From NCBI GenBank assembly GCA_012271025.1, contig JAAXHF010000630.1, positions 1 through 18,602 of the forward strand: a stretch of 18,602 bases of DNA, given 5' to 3'. This document shows positions 1 to 6,212 of this stretch, in pieces. A model generated the notes under the pieces. The model was not told the DNA's origin and did no database searches. It saw nothing but the letters and a program-made list of their open reading frames with translations. This DNA comes from Deltaproteobacteria bacterium. Its GTDB lineage: Bacteria; Desulfobacterota_B; Binatia; Bin18. Each line of letters opens with the position of its first letter. The stretch's first letter is position 1. The position numbers were made by a program, and so were the translations under genes.

Positions 1-129
1 CTACAACCTATAGTAAAACGCTCTAATACATCATCCCTTATCGGCCGGCGCGGCTGGCATGTCCAGCGTGGCTTCCCTCGCGGTCAGTTTAGAGCCCAAT
101 TACACAGGGTCCAGAGTAGGGATAGAGCG

Positions 130-798
130 ATGGCGAGACAGAGCAAAAAAATGACACATATCCGCGAAAGCCGTGAGCTGGCCGTAACTGGACTGAACGA
201 AACCGAGTTGATGGAAAGAGACATGAGGAATTGGACGAAAGGGGTCATAGTAACCATGTGGCTAAAAGACAGCATCGCTTGGATGGAAGCGGCTGTCCTA
301 ATGAACGATTCGAGCATACGAAATCGACCGGAGGGTCAACCGGTAGAGCACAATCGGCTGAATGTGGCACACGTAGCCACAGGATACGCCTATGAACTGC
401 TGATGAAGAGCATTGCGAAAGCGGACGACGTTGACATAAAGCCAGTGCACTCGACGGGAGAGGTCTTTGTAGAACTGGGAGACGAAAGACAACGGGAAAT
501 CAGGAAGGCTATGGCGAAACACGGGATAGAAAATGCGGAACAGTACCTTGCTGAGGTGAACGAAAGAATGTGTCACAAAGACCGTAAGTACTGGATGATT
601 GGCAAAGATATGTGGTCGGCGACAGGAGGGGTTTTTAGCGACGTAGTATCAGGTGGGAGGTTGTCGATAGACAGGCTGGCGCAGATACATCAGGAGATAG
701 TTTCCATAGGTTGGCAGGCACTGGAGGAATGGGAGAAGATACACTCAAAAGAACGCGGGGCGATTATCCAAACATTACGGGGAAGGAGATCAAGGTAG
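130..798 (+). CDS. Hypothetical protein, possibly HEPN-like
   Basis: I do not recognise this 222-residue protein with certainty. It is soluble, mostly helical by composition, and rich in Arg, Lys, Glu and Met, with no signal peptide or membrane segment. The stretch at residues 78-120 (a helix with GYAYELLMK, then a His at 107 and a hydrophobic/acidic turn) resembles the helical pairs of HEPN proteins, which often have a His-led motif after an 'A-x-E-L-L-x-K' helix. A later RKYW at 152-155 could be the conserved Arg-Tyr helix. The classical R-x(4-6)-H nuclease motif is not clear, so nuclease activity cannot be claimed. The ATG at 130 follows a weak purine-rich AGGGATAG. Base composition is clearly more AT-rich than the metabolic genes to the right (43-53% GC in two sampled 60-base lines, against 73% in a sampled pyrG line), which suggests transfer. 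It is followed 95 bp later, same strand, by a TPR membrane protein. Confidence 0.6.
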   Translation: MARQSKKMTHIRESRELAVTGLNETELMERDMRNWTKGVIVTMWLKDSIAWMEAAVLMNDSSIRNRPEGQPVEHNRLNVAHVATGYAYELLMKSIAKADDVDIKPVHSTGEVFVELGDERQREIRKAMAKHGIENAEQYLAEVNERMCHKDRKYWMIGKDMWSATGGVFSDVVSGGRLSIDRLAQIHQEIVSIGWQALEEWEKIHSKERGAIIQTLRGRRSR

Positions 799-893
799 AC
801 ATAAAGGGACCTTATCGGACGCTATAACCGGAGCGGCCCGTAGCTCCCCCAATAGAACCCCTAAACCAGCCATTTCCAGGCTACGGACAAATT

Positions 894-2018
894 ATGACGA
901 TACTTTACCAAACATCACGCCCGACTACCGAACCGAACAAAGACGGTTTAGATCCTGCTACCGATGTGGCAATCCAGAGGCGTGTCAACGAACTCCATCG
1001 CGAATTTATAAATACCAGTGCAAAGAACGTCGATAGGTGGCTTACCACCATACTTGGAGTCTTGGCGTTCATCACCATTGTCGCTGGTATTGCCGGCTAC
1101 ATCAGCTGGGAGAAACTCGACGAGATCGCAGAAAAGGGCGAGAAAGTCATCGAGGAACTCGAAAAGTTCAGGGATCAGTATAGGACGCGGTTGGCAGAGT
1201 ATGATGCCGAGAGGGTCGCCGAGGACCTAACCGAGGCGACCAGGACCGCGGAAGGTGTCCAACGAGATCCTGAGGCGTCTGTGTTAGACCGGGCGCGAGC
1301 TGACGCCGTCCTGCTTCAACAACAAGGAAACATTGAGGAGGCCATCGAAAAGTGGCGTGCCATCGTCAATGTCGCGGGAGAAGAGGAGGACCAGCTCCGG
1401 GCGCGGGCATGGTTCTCCATCGGTTATCTCCTCAATGACGAAGAGCTAGAAGAAAAGCTAGATGCCTACACCAAGGCTATCGGGCTGAATCCAACCTATT
1501 TTGCAGCCTACAATAATCGCGGCCTCGTGAGGAATGATATCGGCCTCGAGAAAAATGACCCCAGCCAGCACGAAGCCGCCCTTGCGGATTACGACCGCGC
1601 CCTCAGGCTGAGACCAAATAATGCCGTGGTCTACAATAATATCGGTAAGGCAAAGAATGACCTCGGCGACTACCAAGCCGCCCTTACGAACCTCGACCGC
1701 GCTATCGAGTTAAATCGGACCTTGGCCGCAGCCTACAATAATCGCGGCATCGCGAGGACTGGCCTCGGCCTCGAGGGAAATGACCCCAGCCAGCACGAAG
1801 CCGCCCTTGCAGATTACGACCGCGCTATGCATCTGGATGATGCTTATGCCCACGCCTACAATAATCGTGGCCTCACAAAGGAGATCCTCAACGACATAGA
1901 CGGGGCGAGAGCAGATTATCAGCAATCGCTTGCCCTAGCCCAAGAGGCTGGCGACGAGAACCTCGTAGCGAAAGTGAAGCGCAACCTTAGTCGTCTCGAC
2001 AACAACGAAGGGCAGTGA
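894..2018 (+). CDS. Membrane-anchored coiled-coil/TPR protein
   Basis: This 374-residue protein has a short N-terminal cytoplasmic part and one hydrophobic segment at about residues 49-71. A charged, coiled-coil-like stretch follows at 72-125. Tetratricopeptide repeats fill roughly 130-370. Repeats start near 197, 238, 273 and 314 and share an AYNNRG...ALADYDRA pattern. Two of them carry an extra GLE(K/G)NDPSQH loop, making them about 42 residues rather than 34. TPRs are protein-binding scaffolds, and no enzymatic domain is visible, so the role is probably assembly or sensing at the membrane. The partner is unknown; the neighbouring HEPN-like gene is the obvious candidate. The start ATG at 894 has no strong ribosome binding site. 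The gene is the last one before a truncated toxin remnant and shares the less GC-rich composition of the left segment. Family assignment (TPR) is secure; function is unknown. Confidence 0.85.
   Translation: MTILYQTSRPTTEPNKDGLDPATDVAIQRRVNELHREFINTSAKNVDRWLTTILGVLAFITIVAGIAGYISWEKLDEIAEKGEKVIEELEKFRDQYRTRLAEYDAERVAEDLTEATRTAEGVQRDPEASVLDRARADAVLLQQQGNIEEAIEKWRAIVNVAGEEEDQLRARAWFSIGYLLNDEELEEKLDAYTKAIGLNPTYFAAYNNRGLVRNDIGLEKNDPSQHEAALADYDRALRLRPNNAVVYNNIGKAKNDLGDYQAALTNLDRAIELNRTLAAAYNNRGIARTGLGLEGNDPSQHEAALADYDRAMHLDDAYAHAYNNRGLTKEILNDIDGARADYQQSLALAQEAGDENLVAKVKRNLSRLDNNEGQ
1503..1600 (+). repeat. Intragenic direct repeat, copy 1
   Basis: This 98-bp stretch recurs exactly 225 bp downstream (1728-1825) with 9 mismatches by my alignment. 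The 3' half, around the NDPSQH loop codons, is almost identical. It encodes a TPR with the loop insertion. The DNA-level identity indicates a recent duplication of a 75-residue, two-TPR unit. Confidence 0.85.
1728..1825 (+). repeat. Intragenic direct repeat, copy 2
   Basis: Second copy of the 98-bp direct repeat, in the same reading frame as the copy at 1503-1600. It encodes the third TPR, again with the NDPSQH loop. Confidence 0.85.
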
Positions 2019-2097
2019 CCTCCCAAGCTTTACACAATGTCCGTCATCAGACACTGCGGGCAGGACGGTCGGGACGCGGTGTAGGAAAATCAGGGAC

Positions 2098-2292
2098 TTA
2101 CGGGCTGGGCCGACTAGGCTCGACTGAATGAATCGCGGGTGAAACGGCTTGGGGACCAAAGATTGTTCGGTTCAGGATGTGGGTGTGGGCTTGGCCCTGA
2201 ACGGTTTCCTTCACCCATCGCACCTCGTGACCGGCCGCACGCGGCTGAATGATGACTTCCTCCAGTATGTTCTCGTCGGCCAGGACTCTCAC
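2098..2292 (-). pseudogene. Truncated DUF5615 PIN-like toxin
   Basis: The first 42 codons match the N-terminus of DUF5615 (PIN-like) toxins: MRVLADENI, with the conserved Asp and Glu of the PIN core at residues 5-6, then AAGHEVRWVKE. After about residue 42 (near 2165) the reading frame continues into sequence that no longer looks like the family. The expected second half, with its T-x-DKDFG-type acidic motif, is absent from all frames I read nearby. Intact members are about 110-120 residues; this frame stops at 64. The GTG start at 2292 overlaps the TGA of the antitoxin (GTGA, 4 bp), the normal arrangement for this pair. The product should be inactive as a nuclease. The break lies where GC content changes, consistent with deletion or insertion of the left-hand segment. 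Confidence 0.7.
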
Positions 2293-2564
2293 ATGTCCAT
2301 GATGGCGTCTATGTCCGCCCAGGTCACGTTAGACAGCTTCGCGCCGGTGGCAGCGTACTGCTGGCAGGCCCTGATGTCCTCCGGGGTGATATGCGAGTAC
2401 ATACGGATGATGTCGGCTTCGATCCGGCCCCCGTCCAGTAGCTCCATTATCAGCTCGACCGAGATGCGGGTGCCTTTTATCGTGGGTTTGCCGGCCAGTA
2501 TCAGCGGGTCGGTAACAATCCGCTCCTGCCAGATCGGCGGTTGGTTCTTGTCTGTATCGGTCAT
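2289..2564 (-). CDS. DUF433 family antitoxin
   Basis: The 91-residue protein is a typical DUF433 antitoxin. The core at about residues 16-75 contains ERIVTDPLILAGKPTIKGTR, a 'GKPxIxGTRI' signature, followed by a helix-turn-helix-like stretch (ELIMELLDGGRIEADIIRMY) and P-E-DIRACQQYA. DUF433 proteins are usually encoded directly before DUF5615 PIN-like toxins, neutralise them and probably bind the operon promoter. The ATG at 2564 is preferred over a GTG at 2579, because AGGAGA lies 7 bases upstream of the ATG inside the longer frame. Its partner toxin, overlapping by 4 bp, is truncated, so this antitoxin is probably an orphan. It may still regulate its promoter or protect against a related toxin elsewhere. 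Confidence 0.85.
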   Translation of the reverse strand: MTDTDKNQPPIWQERIVTDPLILAGKPTIKGTRISVELIMELLDGGRIEADIIRMYSHITPEDIRACQQYAATGAKLSNVTWADIDAIMDM

Positions 2565-2582
2565 GGCGCTTCTCCTCACGTG

Positions 2583-3368
2583 TCAGACCTGGGGTTTGCG
2601 CCGGTCGCGATAGACTTCGAGAGAGGCGGCGAACGCTCCGTCCTCCAGCGCGGCCGCCCGCGCCTGATGGATCGCGGCGGCCAAGGCCTGGTTGTCCAGC
2701 TCCCAGGTTTGGTGCAAGAGGTGCTTGGCCCCGGCTGCGGCCTTGCCGCCCAGCTGGAGACAGCGCTCGACCAGCGCGTCCGTTTCAGCCGCAAGGTCGC
2801 CGGGCTCGACCAGCCGCGTGACCAGGCCCCAGCGCTCGGCCTCGGCGGCGCTGAAACGCTGGCCCAGGAGCATGATTTCCTTGGCTTTGGCCAGCCCGAT
2901 CAGCTGGGGCAGACGATAATTCTGGCCGACATCCGGCGGGGTGCCGTATAAGATCTGGGGCAGGGCAAAAAAGGCCGAGGTCGTCGCAATCCGGAAATCA
3001 CAGGCCAGAACCAACTCCAGGCCGGCCCCCAGGCACGGTCCGTGGATGGCCGCAATGGTCAGCTGGTCGAGCTGCTCAAGCGTATCCAGCGCCTGGCCCC
3101 AGGGCGCCCACACCGCCTCCAGCGTTTCCTTGTCAGGGGGTCTGTGGGCGGCGGCCATCAGGTCCATGCCCGAACAAAAGCCGCGCCCCTCGGCTTTGAG
3201 GACGACGACGCGCAGGCCCGGAGCGTGGTGCAGCGCGTCACACGCCTGCTTGAAGTCGGCGATGAGTTGGTCGTTGACGGCGTTGAGGACGGCCGGGCGG
3301 TCGAGCACCAGAAAACCGACCCGTTCGTCGTGCTCGGCCGTCTCAAAGCGTACCGTATCCCATTCCAT
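2583..3368 (-). CDS. Enoyl-CoA hydratase/isomerase (crotonase) family protein
   Basis: This 261-residue protein is a full-length crotonase. It shows the CoA-binding/oxyanion-hole GRGFCSGMDL at 61-70 and HGPCLGAGLELVLACDF at 109-125. At the two catalytic positions of rat enoyl-CoA hydratase it keeps the first Glu (E118, in GAGLE) but has Gln at the second (Q138, in LPQI, where hydratases have PEI). An Asp at 146 (PPDVG) aligns with the catalytic Asp of dienoyl-CoA isomerases. Exact chemistry is therefore unclear: a CoA thioester isomerase or hydratase-like enzyme of acyl-CoA breakdown. The ATG at 3368 is chosen because GGGAGAAAG lies just upstream and MEWDTVRFE is a typical family N-terminus. 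A longer frame to 3533 runs through the promoter region. It is divergent from meaB and has a promoter-like sequence at 3397-3426. Confidence 0.92.
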   Translation of the reverse strand: MEWDTVRFETAEHDERVGFLVLDRPAVLNAVNDQLIADFKQACDALHHAPGLRVVVLKAEGRGFCSGMDLMAAAHRPPDKETLEAVWAPWGQALDTLEQLDQLTIAAIHGPCLGAGLELVLACDFRIATTSAFFALPQILYGTPPDVGQNYRLPQLIGLAKAKEIMLLGQRFSAAEAERWGLVTRLVEPGDLAAETDALVERCLQLGGKAAAGAKHLLHQTWELDNQALAAAIHQARAAALEDGAFAASLEVYRDRRKPQV

Positions 3369-3396
3369 GCTCTTTCTCCCCCGTGCTACAGTGCGC

Positions 3397-3426
3397 AGCA
3401 TAGCAGAGCGCACACCGCCGGGCCAA
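3397..3426 (-). promoter_or_regulatory. Candidate promoter of crotonase gene, with overlapping palindrome
   Basis: On the minus strand TTGGCC (3426-3421) and TATGCT (3402-3397) are spaced 18 bp, which would start transcription about 20 bases before the ATG. A 7-bp perfect inverted repeat, GCCGGGC-6 nt-GCCCGGC at 3417-3436, covers the -35 box and could be an operator. Each box matches consensus at 4 of 6 positions. Confidence 0.35.
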
Positions 3427-3535
3427 GCCGCCCGGCCTGGCTTAAAGAAAGGCGGCGGGTCTGGTAAGGGATGTGGATCATCCTGACCGCATTTCCGGGC
3501 CAGGCCGATACTGACAAGGAGATACAGCTTCACTC

Positions 3536-4534
3536 ATGGCACGACAGACCCTCAGTCAACTGCTCGAAAACATGGGCTCCGGCAGCGCCGTCGCTCTGGC
3601 CCGCCTGATGACCCTGGTCGAACGTGAGGGCCGCGAGGTTGGCCCCATTCTTGAGGCCATCGCCCCGCAGCTCGGCCACGCCTTCACCATCGGGGTGACC
3701 GGCCCGCCGGGCGCCGGCAAATCCAGCCTGGTTGACGGCTTGACCACGCTGATGCGCGCCGCCCGCAAGACGGTCGGGGTGGTGGCCATTGACCCGTCGA
3801 GCCCCTTTTCCGGGGGAGCGCTGCTGGGCGACCGTATCCGCATGGGCCAGCACTATCTGGACAAGGGCGTGTTCATCCGCAGCATGGCCACCCGCGGCAG
3901 CCACGGCGGCCTGGCCCGGGCCACGCTGGACGTGATGAAGCTGCTCGACGCCTTCCGGTGCGATTACGTGCTGGTCGAAACGGTGGGGGTCGGCCAGACC
4001 GAGCTCGACGTGATGCGGGCGACCGATACGGTGATTGTCACCCTGGTGCCCGAGGCCGGTGATAGCGTGCAGGTCATGAAGGCCGGGCTGATGGAAATCG
4101 CCGATATCTTTGTGGTCAACAAGGCCGACCGCGACGGGGCGCAGCGGATGATGACCGACCTGAGCCTGATGCTGGAACTCAAGTACAGCAACAGGCCCGC
4201 CGGCCAGGCCGCTGCGTCGCAGTGGAAAATTCCCGTCCTGGCCACCCAGGCGATCAACAATGTCGGCCTGCCGGAACTGTTTGAGGCCATGGAGTCACAC
4301 CACCAGTTTCTGGCCGACGGCGGCGAACTGGAACGACGCCGGACGACCCGGCGACAAGAGGAATTGCTGGCTCGGGTTGAGTACGCGGTCCGGCGTCGCC
4401 TGACCGATCAGCTTGAAATTGACCCGGCCCTGGCCCGCCTGTTTGAGGAAGTCGGGGCGGGCAGGCTGGACCCCCATAGCGCGTCCGAGCAAGTCCTGAG
4501 AAGCGAATTTCTGAAGAATGGAGGAGAGTTATGA
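3536..4534 (+). CDS. meaB: Methylmalonyl Co-A mutase-associated GTPase MeaB
   Basis: This 332-residue G3E-type P-loop GTPase matches MeaB/ArgK in length and motif order. The P-loop GPPGAGKS is at 56-63, followed by IDPSSPFSGGALLGDRIRM at 85-103, with ATRGSHGGL at 118-125. The Walker B/switch region ETVGVGQTE is at 148-156 and NKAD, the guanine-specificity motif, at 195-198. MeaB is a chaperone of adenosylcobalamin-dependent acyl-CoA mutases: it gates cofactor loading and protects the enzyme from inactivation in the cytoplasm. No mutase gene lies in the window, so its client is elsewhere in the genome. AAGGAG sits 14 bases before the ATG, a long spacing. The stop overlaps the start of the next gene (ATGA at 4531-4534), implying translational coupling with the alcohol dehydrogenase, and the crotonase gene is divergent. 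The context suggests branched-chain or short-chain acyl-CoA metabolism. Confidence 0.95.
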   Translation: MARQTLSQLLENMGSGSAVALARLMTLVEREGREVGPILEAIAPQLGHAFTIGVTGPPGAGKSSLVDGLTTLMRAARKTVGVVAIDPSSPFSGGALLGDRIRMGQHYLDKGVFIRSMATRGSHGGLARATLDVMKLLDAFRCDYVLVETVGVGQTELDVMRATDTVIVTLVPEAGDSVQVMKAGLMEIADIFVVNKADRDGAQRMMTDLSLMLELKYSNRPAGQAAASQWKIPVLATQAINNVGLPELFEAMESHHQFLADGGELERRRTTRRQEELLARVEYAVRRRLTDQLEIDPALARLFEEVGAGRLDPHSASEQVLRSEFLKNGGEL

Positions 4535-5625
4535 AAGCAGCCGTCTTATACGAACTGAACGCCCCGGTCCAGGTTGAGGATGTTGATCTGGACAGCCCCA
4601 AGGCGGGCGAGGTCCGGGTCAGGATTGCGGCCAACGGCGTGTGTCACAGCGACTATTCGGTCATCCACGGGGTGCTCCGCTCGCCCCTGCCGGTGGTGCT
4701 GGGACATGAGGGGGCCGGCGTGGTCGAGGAGGTCGGACCCGGGGTCAGTCTGGTCAAGGCCGGCGATCACGTGGTGCTGTCGTTCGCCCCGTACTGCGGC
4801 CGCTGCTACTACTGCTCAATCGGCAGTCCGGTCCTGTGCACCAATATGCGCATGACCATGGGCAAGGGCACCCTGCTGGACGGGACGTGTCGCCTGAAGA
4901 AAAACGGCAAGGATATTCACCACATGGCCGGCCTGTCGAGTTTTGCCGAGTACGCCGTGGTCGATCAGACGGCGTGTATTCCCATCCCCGACAATGTGCC
5001 CCTGGACAAGGCCTGCCTGGTCGGCTGCGGGGTGATGACCGGCCTGGGGGCGGCCACCAACACGGCCAAGGTCCAGCCCGGCAGCAGCACGGTCGTTATC
5101 GGCTGTGGCGGTGTCGGCCTGAACACGATTCAGGGCTGTGTGCTGGCCGGGGCCAGTACCGTCATCGCCGTTGATCTGATGGACAACAAACTCGAGTTTG
5201 CCAAAGAGTTCGGCGCCACCCACACGATCAATCCCGGCCGGGAGGAATTGGTCAGGACGGTCCGGAGGCTGACCGAGGGCCGCGGGGCCGACTATGCGTT
5301 TGAGGTCATCGGTCTGGGCAAGACGATTGAGCAGGCGTATGCGTGTACCCGCCAGGGTGGCATGACCGTCGTGGTCGGCGCCCCCTCGCGCGAAGATACG
5401 GTCACCATTCCGGCCTCAAGCCTGCTGACCGAGAAATCCATCAAAGGCTCGCTGTACGGCTCAACCCGGCCCCGGGTGGATATGCCGCGGCTGATCGAGC
5501 TGTACATGAACAAGCGCATCAAGCTGGATGAGCTGGTGACCAGAACCTATGCCCTGGGCGAGATCAACGAGGCTATGGACGCCCTGGAAAAGGGCGAGGT
5601 GGCGCGCAGCGTGGTGGTGATGTAG
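4531..5625 (+). CDS. Zn-dependent alcohol dehydrogenase (MDR family)
   Basis: This 364-residue medium-chain dehydrogenase/reductase has a full set of zinc ligands. The catalytic site has C38 (GVCHSD), H59-E60 (GHEGAG) and C167 (GCGV). The structural zinc has C89, C92, C95 and C103 (CGRC-YYC spacing). The Rossmann motif GCGGVG is at 192-197 and an Asp at 216 after the second strand favours NAD over NADP. It should oxidise an alcohol (or S-hydroxymethyl thiol) to the aldehyde in the cytoplasm; the substrate cannot be read from sequence. Length and layout resemble the class I/III ADH group. It starts within the meaB stop codon, so the two are probably co-translated, an uncommon pairing that hints the dehydrogenase feeds a CoA-linked route. 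It is convergent with the SnoaL-like gene. Confidence 0.93.
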   Translation: MKAAVLYELNAPVQVEDVDLDSPKAGEVRVRIAANGVCHSDYSVIHGVLRSPLPVVLGHEGAGVVEEVGPGVSLVKAGDHVVLSFAPYCGRCYYCSIGSPVLCTNMRMTMGKGTLLDGTCRLKKNGKDIHHMAGLSSFAEYAVVDQTACIPIPDNVPLDKACLVGCGVMTGLGAATNTAKVQPGSSTVVIGCGGVGLNTIQGCVLAGASTVIAVDLMDNKLEFAKEFGATHTINPGREELVRTVRRLTEGRGADYAFEVIGLGKTIEQAYACTRQGGMTVVVGAPSREDTVTIPASSLLTEKSIKGSLYGSTRPRVDMPRLIELYMNKRIKLDELVTRTYALGEINEAMDALEKGEVARSVVVM

Positions 5626-5657
5626 GCCGTCCGTCCTGACGCCTGGGGTGGGTCAGC

Positions 5658-5676
5658 ACGGCCCGCCCCGGGCTGT
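5658..5676. terminator. Possible hairpin between convergent genes
   Basis: ACGGCCCG-CCC-CGGGCTGT can form an 8-bp stem (one G-T pair) midway between the convergent dehydrogenase and SnoaL-like genes. There is no T-tract on either strand, so it would at best be a weak or Rho-assisted terminator. Confidence 0.3.
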
Positions 5677-5682
5677 AAGGTC

Positions 5683-6048
5683 TCAGCCCGTCTTGTACAA
5701 CTCCGAGGCATCGACATAGATCAGATAGTCTTGGATCAGTCCGTCGCGCATCTTGAAGACATTCGCAAACGGCACGCTGAGCCGGCTGCTGTCGTGCCGG
5801 GTATAGGTCACCCGGCCGTGGCAGATGACCGCGTCGGGTTGCTGCCAGGTATCGAACACCTCGTGCCGGATAGCCTTGATGCTGGATAAAAAGCCGGCGA
5901 CCGCCTCCCGTGCCGCGTCTTTGCCGCTGACCGGCTCGGCGTTGGCAAACACAAAACTCGCGTCGGGGGTCAAAAACGAGGCAAAACCGGCCGGGTCATT
6001 GGTGTCAATGGTCTGAAAGAGTTCTCGAATCCAGTTCGGGGTAGGCAT
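5683..6048 (-). CDS. SnoaL-like / NTF2-fold protein
   Basis: This 121-residue protein has the usual size and pattern of the NTF2/SnoaL-like superfamily. An N-terminal helix (IRELFQTIDTNDPAGFASFL) leads to a strand-rich body (FLTPDASFVFANAEPVSGKDAA), then VICHGRVTYTRHD and a final sheet with FANVFKMRDGLIQDYLIYVD. Proteins of this fold bind small hydrophobic ligands in a cone-shaped pocket and act as isomerases, cyclases, hydratases or non-catalytic binders; no specific activity can be assigned. The ATG at 6048 is preceded by AGGAAAGGA at good spacing, and a promoter-like pair lies at 6081-6108. It is divergent from the flavin monooxygenase, so the two may share regulation. Confidence 0.85.
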   Translation of the reverse strand: MPTPNWIRELFQTIDTNDPAGFASFLTPDASFVFANAEPVSGKDAAREAVAGFLSSIKAIRHEVFDTWQQPDAVICHGRVTYTRHDSSRLSVPFANVFKMRDGLIQDYLIYVDASELYKTG

Positions 6049-6080
6049 GGGCGCAATGTCCTTTCCTGCGGGTGGCGCCT

Positions 6081-6108
6081 ATTGTGGCACTTTTTCTCCG
6101 TGCATCAA
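6081..6108 (-). promoter_or_regulatory. Candidate promoter of SnoaL-like gene
   Basis: On the minus strand TTGATG (6108-6103) and CACAAT (6086-6081) are 16 bp apart. Transcription would begin near 6074, upstream of the AGGAAAGGA ribosome binding site. Each box matches the sigma70 consensus at 4 of 6 positions. Confidence 0.35.
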
Positions 6109-6125
6109 GACGACCCTCTTCCCCG

Positions 6126-6154
6126 TTGTGAAGCGTCCGGGGCTTTGCTAGACA
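6126..6154 (+). promoter_or_regulatory. Weak candidate promoter of flavin monooxygenase gene
   Basis: TTGTGA (6126-6131) and TAGACA (6149-6154) are separated by 17 bp, about 60 bases ahead of the monooxygenase start. The -10 box is poor (3 of 6), so this is tentative. Confidence 0.22.
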
Positions 6155-6212
6155 GGGGCGAAGTCCGAGCCGGCGGCAGCGGGAGGGCCTGCGTCCCGCC
6201 AGGAGTATCCGC

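Noticed and set aside
1458..1925. Two minus-strand open frames opposite the TPR gene
   Set aside because: Their Ile/Val-rich, repeated composition is the reverse complement of the TPR repeats; they have no family match and no ribosome binding site.
3483..3512. CTGACC-18-GATACT as a promoter of meaB
   Set aside because: It would start transcription inside the AAGGAG ribosome binding site, leaving no usable leader.
3369..3533. N-terminal extension of the crotonase frame by 55 residues
   Set aside because: The added sequence is Pro/Arg-rich and unlike the family, overlaps the promoter-like region, and the ATG at 3368 has a good ribosome binding site.
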